Assembly (NCBI GenBank): GCA_021199255.1
Contig: JAJQIK010000022.1
Location: forward strand, 1 to 61,209
Length of the DNA: 61,209 bases
Direction of reading: 5' to 3'
Origin: Clostridiales bacterium
GTDB lineage: Bacteria; Bacillota; Clostridia; Lachnospirales; Lachnospiraceae
Shown piece by piece: positions 34,520 through 41,523 of this stretch. The notes below the pieces were generated by a model that was given only the letters and a program-made list of their open reading frames with translations, had not been told where the DNA came from and made no database searches. The position numbers and the translations under genes are program-made. The first letter of the stretch is position 1, and every line of letters begins with the position of its first letter.

Positions 34520-35899
34520 ATGTATCAAATCAATTTTAAAAATCCAATTCATATATATTTTATTGGCATCGGCGGCATCAGCATGAGCGGTCTCGCGCAA
34601 ATTCTCCTGACAGAGCATTTCCGGGTATCCGGTTCCGACAGGGCGCCTTCCGACCTGACCTGCGCGCTGGAACAGTCCGGCGCCACCATATATTACGGGC
34701 AGCGGGAAGAAAACCTCACTTCCGACATCGATCTGGTCGTATATACCAGCGCCATTAAACCCGACAATCCGGAAATGCTCGCCGCCTGCCGGCTTAAGCT
34801 TCCCACGCTGACCAGGGCGCAGCTTCTGGGGCAGATGATGAAAAATTATAAGACCCCTGTCGCCGTCAGCGGCACTCACGGCAAGACGACGACTACCTCC
34901 ATGATATCTGAGATTCTTCTGGAGAATCAAGACGACCCTACCTTGTCCATCGGCGGTATCTATCAACCCATCGGCGGCAACATTCGCGTAGGCTCCTCGG
35001 AGCTTTTTGTCACGGAGGCATGTGAATATACCAACAGCTTCTTAAGTTTTTTCCCTAAAATCAGCATTATACTTAATATAGAAGAAGACCATTTGGATTT
35101 CTTTAAGGATATTGAGGATATCCGCAATTCTTTCCACAAATTTGCCCTTCTTCTCCCAGCGGACGGCACGCTTATCATCAACGGGGATATCGACCGCTAT
35201 GAAGAGATCACGGAGGGGCTCGCCTGCCGGGTAGTCACCTATGGCTCTTCTTCGGCATTCGACTATAGCCCGTCCGAAATCACTTACGATGCGTCGGGAT
35301 ATCCTTCTTTTTATCTTATGCACAAAGATGCCAAAAAAGAAGCGTTTACTTTACGAGTACCCGGAAAACACAACGTATATAACGCCATTGCCGCCATCGC
35401 CTTAGCCGATACGCTGAAGATTCCAAGGGAGGTTTCCTCCAAAGCGCTGCTGGCGTTTAAAGGCACCGACCGCCGCTTTGAATATAAGGGCACGGTCAAC
35501 GGCTTTACGATCATCGACGACTACGCCCATCACCCTACGGAAATCGCCGCCACCCTGACCGCTGCCGGCAATTTCCCCCACAAAACCCTCTGGTGCGTAT
35601 TCCAGCCTCATACTTATACGCGTACCAAGGCATTCCTGGCCGATTTTGCCAAGGCTCTATCCCTGGCCGACGAAATCATTCTGACGGACATTTATGCCGC
35701 CAGGGAAAAGGATACGCTGGGCATCAGTTCCCGCTCCCTGCAGGCAGAAATCGAAAAGCTGGGGCGCCGCTGCTATTACTTCCCTTCCTTTGAAGAGGTC
35801 GAGAATTTTGTATTAAAAAATTGCACAAAAGATGATTTGTTGATAACCATGGGGGCTGGCGACGTCGTAAAAATCGGCGAAAATCTGCTGCCAAAATAA
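34520..35899 (+). CDS. murC: UDP-N-acetylmuramate--L-alanine ligase
   Basis: A protein of 459 residues, normal for MurC, which adds the first amino acid of the stem peptide. The nucleotide-fold start IHIYFIGIGGISMSG (10-24), ATP-binding GTHGKTTTT (118-126), HNVYNAIAAIA and the C-terminal DDYAHHPTEI block are present. GGGAG precedes the ATG. It has its own promoter and terminator. Together with murF and ddl at 18-21 kb it covers several, but not all, steps of precursor synthesis. Confidence 0.97.
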   Translation: MYQINFKNPIHIYFIGIGGISMSGLAQILLTEHFRVSGSDRAPSDLTCALEQSGATIYYGQREENLTSDIDLVVYTSAIKPDNPEMLAACRLKLPTLTRAQLLGQMMKNYKTPVAVSGTHGKTTTTSMISEILLENQDDPTLSIGGIYQPIGGNIRVGSSELFVTEACEYTNSFLSFFPKISIILNIEEDHLDFFKDIEDIRNSFHKFALLLPADGTLIINGDIDRYEEITEGLACRVVTYGSSSAFDYSPSEITYDASGYPSFYLMHKDAKKEAFTLRVPGKHNVYNAIAAIALADTLKIPREVSSKALLAFKGTDRRFEYKGTVNGFTIIDDYAHHPTEIAATLTAAGNFPHKTLWCVFQPHTYTRTKAFLADFAKALSLADEIILTDIYAAREKDTLGISSRSLQAEIEKLGRRCYYFPSFEEVENFVLKNCTKDDLLITMGAGDVVKIGENLLPK

Positions 35900-36016
35900 T
35901 TATTCACAATATCCACAGAAAAAGCGCTGATTTCCTTCTCTGTTTTCTGTGGATATTTTTGTGGAGAGAATAGCGAAAATTTACGGCGCTTTCCATTTCT
36001 ATCCACATTATCCACA
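35900..36016. promoter_or_regulatory. Cluster of DnaA-box-like sequences
   Basis: Within 117 bases there are two exact matches to the DnaA box TTATNCACA (35900-35908 TTATTCACA; 36008-36016 TTATCCACA) and three one-mismatch forms: CTATCCACA 35999-36007, ATATCCACA 35909-35917, and its complement at 35948-35956. They lie just upstream of the DnaD-type and DnaC-type replication genes. Two of the weaker boxes are also the arms of the murC terminator, which may be coincidence. Confidence 0.5.
35909..35962 (+). terminator. Terminator of murC
   Basis: A 14-bp stem (35909-35922 with 35943-35956) with a 20-base loop, running into TTTTT. The stem arms coincide with two DnaA-box-like sequences (35909-35917 and 35948-35956). 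Confidence 0.75.
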
Positions 36017-36092
36017 TTGACGCCCCGCAGGCGGAACGTCTGTTCGTTATTCCGTTTGTGGCAGTTTGCCTATTTCCTTTTGAAAATCTCTA

Positions 36093-36101
36093 TGCTATAA
36101 T
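36093..36101 (+). promoter_or_regulatory. Extended -10 promoter of the dnaD-like gene
   Basis: TGCTATAAT (36093-36101) is an extended -10 element (TGnTATAAT). There is no good -35 at 17 bp. It gives a leader of about 85 bases before the ATG at 36193. Confidence 0.5.
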
Positions 36102-36192
36102 TCACAATACGTCCCCAAGGGAACGGGGCGCAGACTCAAACGGCAGTCTGAATAATCAGTATGTTTTTATGTGTATTATGGGGTGGTTTGAA

Positions 36193-37287
36193 ATGAGTTG
36201 TTTGACTATTTATCAGGATAATTATACGGATTCCACGGTGATTTCCAATCATTTTATCGATGAATTTATGGCTTCCGCAAACGACGCGCAGCTAAAAATC
36301 TATCTGTACCTGATCCGTATGATGAGCGCAAGACTGTCCACCAGTATTTCCGATATCGCGGACAAGTTTAACTATACCGAGAAGGACGTAATGCGCGCCT
36401 TGAAATATTGGGAGAAGAACCGCCTTCTGGTATTAGATTATGACGAGAATAAAAATGTGATAGGTATCCATTTGATGAATTTCTCCACGGCGCCCTCCGT
36501 AACAGCGCCGCAGATTGCGCCGGTTCCCTCCGTATCGGTACAACCCATGGCCTCCCAGGCAGCCGTTGTACCCATTTCTTCCAAGCTAAACGCAGACTCC
36601 CCCGCTCCGATGGATACGGCGGCGGAAGAGCTTTACAGCAAACCGGATTACTCCCTGGACGAGCTGAAGGCGTTCAAATCAAACGAAGCGACCTCCCGCC
36701 TGCTCTTTATTACGGAGCAGTACCTGAAAAAAACATTAAGCCCCAATGAAATCCGCACGATTTTCTTTATCTCGGACAAGCTGGGATTTTCAGAGGATCT
36801 GATCGATTATCTGATTCAGTATTGTGTGGATCGGGATAAAAAGGATCTGCGGTACATAGAAAAAGTTGCCATTAGCTGGGCCCAGCAGGGTATCACCACG
36901 CCGAAGCAGGCCGCCCGCCTTGCCCATAAATACGACAAATCAGTTTATGACGTTATGAAAGCGCTGGGAAAAAGCGGCGCGCCCACACCGGCGGAGGCTG
37001 CTTATATCAAACGCTGGAGCAAGGAGTACGGTTTTACCCCGGACATTATTTTTACCGCCTGCGAACGCACTGTGTTGGCGACGGACAAGCACCGCTTCGA
37101 ATATGCGGACAGTATCCTGAGCAGATGGTATCAATCCGGCGTACATCACAAGAGCGATATCCAATCCTTAGACGACAACTACCGCAAAGCGAAAAACCTC
37201 AAAACAGTTTCCAACAATAAATTCAACCAGTTCAAACAGAACGACTACGATTTTGACGCTTTGGAACAGGAATTATTAAGCAATTAG
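36193..37287 (+). CDS. DnaD-domain replication initiation protein
   Basis: A protein of 364 residues. An N-terminal winged-helix part (about 1-100; ANDAQLKIYLYLIRMM) is followed by a Pro/Ala/Ser-rich linker and two tandem DnaD/DnaB_2 domains (about 155-240, with YIEKVAISWAQQGI, and about 250-340, with YADSILSRWYQSGV). Such proteins act in primosome assembly and helicase loading in low-GC Gram-positives. The ATG at 36193 follows GGGGTGG; the longer frame runs through the promoter. The gene is followed after 31 bases by a DnaC-type loader, a pairing expected for clostridial replication initiation. Confidence 0.9.
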   Translation: MSCLTIYQDNYTDSTVISNHFIDEFMASANDAQLKIYLYLIRMMSARLSTSISDIADKFNYTEKDVMRALKYWEKNRLLVLDYDENKNVIGIHLMNFSTAPSVTAPQIAPVPSVSVQPMASQAAVVPISSKLNADSPAPMDTAAEELYSKPDYSLDELKAFKSNEATSRLLFITEQYLKKTLSPNEIRTIFFISDKLGFSEDLIDYLIQYCVDRDKKDLRYIEKVAISWAQQGITTPKQAARLAHKYDKSVYDVMKALGKSGAPTPAEAAYIKRWSKEYGFTPDIIFTACERTVLATDKHRFEYADSILSRWYQSGVHHKSDIQSLDDNYRKAKNLKTVSNNKFNQFKQNDYDFDALEQELLSN

Positions 37288-37318
37288 GAAACGCTTACCG
37301 GAATGATGAGGAGCCATT

Positions 37319-38290
37319 ATGCCGCTTACCAATACACAATATGATCAGATTCTGCATCAATATGAACGCAAACAATTACGCAGCCGCCGGGAGGCAGAAC
37401 GCAGGCTGGCATACGTATACGACCATGTGCCGGGTTACCGTGACCTGGACGATTCCGTGGCCGCCCTCTCCGTTGCCCAGGGCAAAAAAATGCTGGCTGG
37501 CGAGGAAGACGCTCTGGAGAATCTGCGCGATCTTCTGGCGGAATTATCAGGACGTAAGGCACAGCTTCTGGAAGACGCCGGCCTTGGCGCAGACTACCTC
37601 AATCCCGTCTATGAGTGCCCGGACTGTCAGGATACCGGCTATATAGACGGCCGGAAATGCCATTGCTTTAAACAGGCCATGATTACCCTGCTCTATGAGC
37701 AGTCCAATATTCAGGAAATGCTCCGCACAGAGAATTTTCATGCGCTTTCTTATGAATACTATGAGGGCGAAGATTTATCCCGCTTTCGAAACGCGGTGAA
37801 AACCTGTCAGAATTTTGTCAAAAATTTCAATTCTGACTACCATAATCTGTTTTTTTATGGTACAGTGGGTACTGGAAAATCATTTCTGTCAGGCTGCGTT
37901 GCCAAAGAACTGATCGAACGGGGTCATTCCGTGATCTATTTCAGCGCCACAGGCCTGTTTGATTTACTGTCTAAAAATTCCTTTGATTATAAGAATAGAG
38001 AAGAACTGCGCGGCACCTATGCGGATCTATACCAATGCGATTTACTTATTATTGACGATCTGGGCACGGAATTGACGAATCAATTTGTTACTTCTCAACT
38101 CTTCGCCCTTTTAAATGAGCGTCACATGGGGAAAAAGGCCACTGTCATCTCTACCAATTTATCCTTGGAAGAACTGCGGAACCGATACTCTGACCGTATC
38201 TTTTCCCGCATTACCAGTAATTATGAAATCTGCAAACTATCCGGACAGGATATTCGTATGTACAAGAAGAGATTGATGAACAGAAAGTGA
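37319..38290 (+). CDS. DnaC/DnaI-type helicase loader ATPase
   Basis: A protein of 323 residues. A helical N-terminus is followed by a zinc-binding knuckle (Cys100, Cys103, Cys114, Cys116 in CPDCQ...KCHC), then a AAA+ domain with Walker A GTVGTGKS (181-188), Walker B LLIIDD (about 238-243) and sensor motif VISTN. The layout matches DnaI/DnaC loaders of the DnaB helicase. It is cotranscribed with the DnaD-type gene, and its stop overlaps the region just upstream of the PRPP synthetase start. Confidence 0.92.
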   Translation: MPLTNTQYDQILHQYERKQLRSRREAERRLAYVYDHVPGYRDLDDSVAALSVAQGKKMLAGEEDALENLRDLLAELSGRKAQLLEDAGLGADYLNPVYECPDCQDTGYIDGRKCHCFKQAMITLLYEQSNIQEMLRTENFHALSYEYYEGEDLSRFRNAVKTCQNFVKNFNSDYHNLFFYGTVGTGKSFLSGCVAKELIERGHSVIYFSATGLFDLLSKNSFDYKNREELRGTYADLYQCDLLIIDDLGTELTNQFVTSQLFALLNERHMGKKATVISTNLSLEELRNRYSDRIFSRITSNYEICKLSGQDIRMYKKRLMNRK

Positions 38291-38301
38291 GGATTCTTTT
38301 C

Positions 38302-39489
38302 ATGACCAGACGCGAAGAAAAGAGAAATCTGGAAACCATACCAGTAGGCTCCCTCGGTATGATTCCACTGGAAGGCTGTAAATCTTTAGGAGAGAAGGTA
38401 GATTACTATCTCGTAAAGTGGAGAACGGAACGGGAAAGCGAGCACAAAGACTCCCTTGCCTTCTCCGGGTATCAGAGGGACACCTACATCTTAAACGCTA
38501 ACGTCCCCCGGTTCGGTTCCGGCGAGGCCAAGGGCGTTATCAAAGAATCGGTACGCGGTACCGACCTATATATCTTAGTGGATATCGCAAATTACAGCCT
38601 GACCTATTCTCTCTGCGGGCATCAGAACCATATGTCACCCGACGATCATTACCAGGATTTAAAGCGTATTATCGCCGCTGTGGGCGGCAAGGCAAGACGA
38701 ATTACCGTTATTATGCCTTTTCTCTACGAAAGCCGCCAGCATAAGAGAACTGCCAGAGAGTCCCTGGACTGTGCCCTGGCTCTTCAGGAAATGGTTAATA
38801 TGGGCGTAGATAATATTATTACCTTTGACGCCCATGATCCCCGTGTACAGAACGCCATTCCCTTGCATGGATTCGAAACCGTACAGCCCGCCTATCAGTT
38901 TATCAAAGGCCTGCTCACTCACGTAAAGGATCTGAAAATCGACAGTCGGCATATGATGGTAGTCAGCCCCGATGAGGGCGGTATGAGCAGAGCCATCTAT
39001 ACCGCAAACGTACTCGGCCTGGACATGGGTATGTTTTATAAACGCAGGGATTATACACAGATTGTAAACGGCAGAAACCCTATTGTTGCCCATGAATTTT
39101 TAGGAAGCAGCGTGGAGGGCAAAGATGTAATTATCATCGACGATATGATTTCCTCCGGAGAAAGTGTCCTGGAGGTCGCCGCCGCCCTGAAGGAGCGAAA
39201 AGCCAACCGCATTTTTGTCTTTGCCACCTTCGGTCTTTTCACCGCCGGCCTGGAACGTTTCGACAATGCCTGCCGGGAGGGTATTCTGAACAAGGTTCTG
39301 ACCACCAACCTGATCTACCAGACTCCCGAATTATTGCAGCGGGAATGGTATATTGACTGTGATATGAGTAAATACATCGCTTACCTGATCGATACTCTAA
39401 ACCACGATACCTCGATCAGCGATCTGCTCAATCCGGCAGAACGTATCCAGTCTATCGTGGCAAGATACAACGCAGGCGAATTAGCTTAA
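38302..39489 (+). CDS. prs: Ribose-phosphate pyrophosphokinase
   Basis: A protein of 395 residues making PRPP from ribose 5-phosphate and ATP. The PRPP-binding motif VIIIDDMISSGES and the ATP-region segment VIMPFLYESRQHKR are clear. It is about 80 residues longer than typical bacterial Prs (about 315), with an N-terminal extension and an unusual NHMSPDDHYQD insert, so it belongs to a divergent branch seen in clostridia. The ATG at 38302 is 12 bases past the loader stop codon, with GAGG upstream. PRPP also feeds the PncB reaction at 8.4 kb. Confidence 0.9.
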   Translation: MTRREEKRNLETIPVGSLGMIPLEGCKSLGEKVDYYLVKWRTERESEHKDSLAFSGYQRDTYILNANVPRFGSGEAKGVIKESVRGTDLYILVDIANYSLTYSLCGHQNHMSPDDHYQDLKRIIAAVGGKARRITVIMPFLYESRQHKRTARESLDCALALQEMVNMGVDNIITFDAHDPRVQNAIPLHGFETVQPAYQFIKGLLTHVKDLKIDSRHMMVVSPDEGGMSRAIYTANVLGLDMGMFYKRRDYTQIVNGRNPIVAHEFLGSSVEGKDVIIIDDMISSGESVLEVAAALKERKANRIFVFATFGLFTAGLERFDNACREGILNKVLTTNLIYQTPELLQREWYIDCDMSKYIAYLIDTLNHDTSISDLLNPAERIQSIVARYNAGELA

Positions 39490-39495
39490 ACGTAT

Positions 39496-39533
39496 AGCAG
39501 CCATGCCGGATATGCATGTGGGGTATGGCTGCT
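39496..39533. terminator. Hairpin between prs and the recombinase gene
   Basis: A 12-bp stem (39496-39507 with 39522-39533, one G-U) lies between convergent genes and touches the recombinase stop codon. It probably terminates prs; the U-tract on the plus strand is weak. Confidence 0.6.
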
Positions 39534-40144
39534 TATAGTAATTTAGCTTTTTCATAGGCATCCGCCCGATACCGGAAAGTGGACATTGGCATCCCACACT
39601 CCTTTGCCGCCGCCAAGCCTGTGATTTCCCCTACTTTCCAGCGCTGATACACAGAATGGAAATTCTCCGGAAGAGGAATCGGCGGTCTGCCAAACTGAAC
39701 GCCGCGGGCTTTTGCAGCCGCGATTCCCTCTGCCTGACGCTGCCGAATGTTACTTCTTTCATTTTCTGCCACAAAAGAAAGAACCTGTAATACAATGTCC
39801 GAAAGAAATGTCCCCATCAAGTCTTTACCATGGCGCGTGTCCAGCAGCGGCATATCCAACACAACAATATCGACCCTCTTTTCTTTTGTTAAAATCCGCC
39901 ATTGCTCTAATATTTCTTCGTAATTACGTCCTAACCGGTCAATGCTTTTGATATAAACTAAGTCATCCGGCTTCAATTTACGTACCATTTTTCTATATTG
40001 CGGCCGATTAAAATCTTTGCCGGACTGCTTGTCCATGAAGACGTTTTGGCCAGGGATACCCAAACCACGCAACGCAATAAGCTGCCGATCTTCATTCTGC
40101 TCTCTGGTGCTGACCCTGATATAACCGTATATGTTTCCTTCCAT
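39533..40144 (-). CDS. Serine recombinase, resolvase/invertase type
   Basis: A protein of 203 residues with the N-terminal catalytic domain of small serine recombinases (YIRVSTREQNEDRQ, nucleophile Ser12), the Arg-containing SIDRLGRNYEEI and ENERSNIRQRQAEGI segments, and a short C-terminal helix-turn-helix (about 150-200). Size and layout match resolvases/invertases, not large integrases. GGAGG is upstream of the ATG. It stands alone between prs and queT, without transposase, cargo or an obvious inverted-repeat segment nearby. Its target site is unknown; it may be a domesticated remnant of an element. Confidence 0.9.
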   Translation of the reverse strand: MEGNIYGYIRVSTREQNEDRQLIALRGLGIPGQNVFMDKQSGKDFNRPQYRKMVRKLKPDDLVYIKSIDRLGRNYEEILEQWRILTKEKRVDIVVLDMPLLDTRHGKDLMGTFLSDIVLQVLSFVAENERSNIRQRQAEGIAAAKARGVQFGRPPIPLPENFHSVYQRWKVGEITGLAAAKECGMPMSTFRYRADAYEKAKLL

Positions 40145-40193
40145 TCATAAACCCTCCTTGAGAAAACTTTGAGACAAACATTGAAACCAGGAC

Positions 40194-40221
40194 TTGACTT
40201 TATTCCCAGTATCCGTATAAT
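40194..40221 (+). promoter_or_regulatory. Sigma-A promoter of queT
   Basis: TTGACT (40194-40199), 16-bp spacer, TATAAT (40216-40221). A start near 40228 gives a leader of about 87 bases containing the probable preQ1 riboswitch. Confidence 0.75.
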
Positions 40222-40267
40222 AAATCTTTGGAAGAAATCGGAAAGGGAGATTTCTCTAAATAAATAC

Positions 40268-40310
40268 GGTGAGTTCGAGACCTTCCTCACCTAAAACAAA
40301 ACTAAAGGAG
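40268..40310 (+). promoter_or_regulatory. Probable preQ1-I riboswitch
   Basis: The queT leader contains a 6-bp stem GGTGAG/CTCACC (40268-40273 with 40286-40291), a pyrimidine-rich 12-base loop beginning TTC, an A-rich linker and ACTAAAGGAG running into the ribosome binding site. This is the H-type pseudoknot layout of class I preQ1 riboswitches (stem, UUC loop, A-rich tail, CUAA near the Shine-Dalgarno). Ligand binding would sequester the GGAG and reduce translation. The downstream gene is a queuosine-precursor transporter, which supports the call. Loop details differ from the commonest consensus. Confidence 0.7.
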
Positions 40311-40314
40311 ACAA

Positions 40315-40833
40315 ATGAATATGAAAAACAAGAAAGTTCTGTTTCTGACTCAGGCGGCTATGATCGCCGCTCTTTACGTTGTGCTGACCTTTATTGCCAA
40401 CGCTTTCGGGCTTGCCAACTATGCTGTGCAGGTTCGTTTCTCTGAGGCGCTTACCATTCTGCCTTACTTTACCCCCGCAGCCATTCCGGGTCTATTCGTC
40501 GGGTGTCTGCTCAGTAACATATTGACAGGCTGCGCTTTGCCGGATATTATCTTCGGAAGTCTTGCCACCCTGCTGGGTGCAGTCGGCACTTATGCGCTGC
40601 GCAAATGGAAATGGTGCGCTCCTGTCTGCCCCATCATCGCTAATACCATTATCGTACCGTTGGTACTGATCTATGGATACGGTTTGCTGATCGAGGGGCT
40701 TTCTGTGATACAGTGTTTTGGATATTACTGCCTGACCGTAGGCGTTGGAGAAGTGATTTCCTGTGGGATTCTGGGTATGCTCCTGCTGTTTTCTCTGGAG
40801 AAATACCGCGGGAAGATTTTCGGAGAAATTTAA
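40315..40833 (+). CDS. queT: QueT-family queuosine precursor transporter
   Basis: A protein of 172 residues with about five or six membrane segments, of the QueT family: substrate-binding S components of energy-coupling-factor transporters for preQ1 or related queuosine precursors. The motif VQVRFSEALTILPYFTPAAIPGLF is characteristic, with the charged residues inside the membrane. GGAG precedes the first ATG; a second ATG lies two codons later. It needs ECF A/A'/T subunits encoded elsewhere. A probable preQ1 riboswitch lies in its leader. Confidence 0.92.
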   Translation: MNMKNKKVLFLTQAAMIAALYVVLTFIANAFGLANYAVQVRFSEALTILPYFTPAAIPGLFVGCLLSNILTGCALPDIIFGSLATLLGAVGTYALRKWKWCAPVCPIIANTIIVPLVLIYGYGLLIEGLSVIQCFGYYCLTVGVGEVISCGILGMLLLFSLEKYRGKIFGEI

Positions 40834-40837
40834 ACGC

Positions 40838-40873
40838 AAAACAAGGTGCCCCCTCAGTGGTGCACCTTGTTTT
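40838..40873. terminator. Bidirectional terminator between queT and the HAD gene
   Basis: A perfect 12-bp stem (40838-40849 with 40862-40873) has A-run and T-run ends on both sides (AAAACAAGG... and ...CCTTGTTTT), so it can terminate both convergent genes. The HAD stop codon lies in the loop. Confidence 0.9.
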
Positions 40874-41516
40874 CGTTTGCCAGATATTCTTTAACCTGCA
40901 ATAAGTCTTCTAATACCGCTACGCACATGCCGCGCATTTCATCTGTAGCCGGAAGCATGTCCGGCACCATAATGGGCTTCATTCCCGCACCGTAAGCGGA
41001 ACGGATTCCATTAGGGGAATCTTCCACAGCATAAACCTTCTTCGGAGCAACCCCCATCTGAGCACAGGCCATCAGATAAATATCAGGCGCTGGTTTACTC
41101 TTGGTCAGTTGGTCGCCGCCCACCACTACCTGAAAGTAATCATAAAGCCCGACCTGCTTTAATTCTTCCGTGACAACCGCCGTTCTGGTAGATGAGGCCA
41201 GTCCCATAGGAATCTGTTGTTGCCTGAGAAATTCTAATACCTCTCGGGCTCCCTTCTTCACAGGCAGCCCTTCCCGTTGTGTTATTTCCTGAAACAGCGC
41301 CGAGCTCTCCCGGCTGAATTGATCATAAGGGAAATCACCGCCATACGCCTCAGAAACGATTTTCTTTGTCAGCGCCTTATTGGTTCCGATACATCGGATA
41401 AAGACTTCCCTGATTCCTGCAATTCCATGCTTCTCTCCGACCTTTTCCCAACAGTCCAGAACCAGTCTTTCGCTGTCGAAGATTGTCCCGTCCATATCAA
41501 AGATAACTGTCATCAT
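40854..41516 (-). CDS. HAD-superfamily phosphatase, beta-phosphoglucomutase-like
   Basis: A protein of 220 residues with the four HAD motifs: FDMDGT (nucleophile Asp7, acid Asp9), ASSTRT (motif II), Lys in KSKPAP (motif III) and AVEDSPNG (motif IV). A helical cap between motifs I and II places it with the beta-phosphoglucomutase / sugar-phosphate phosphatase group. The ATG at 41516 follows AAAGGAG. It lies 7 bases after the 846-residue exported protein gene and is probably cotranscribed with it. Substrate unknown. Confidence 0.88.
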   Translation of the reverse strand: MMTVIFDMDGTIFDSERLVLDCWEKVGEKHGIAGIREVFIRCIGTNKALTKKIVSEAYGGDFPYDQFSRESSALFQEITQREGLPVKKGAREVLEFLRQQQIPMGLASSTRTAVVTEELKQVGLYDYFQVVVGGDQLTKSKPAPDIYLMACAQMGVAPKKVYAVEDSPNGIRSAYGAGMKPIMVPDMLPATDEMRGMCVAVLEDLLQVKEYLANENKVHH

Positions 41517-41523
41517 GAAAAGA

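Noticed and set aside
34259-34966. Minus-strand frame of 235 codons opposite murC
   Set aside because: Antisense shadow of murC extended through the AT-rich promoter region, with no family resemblance.
39533-40144. A mobile element around the serine recombinase
   Set aside because: No second mobility gene, terminal inverted repeats, target duplication or cargo could be seen on either side.
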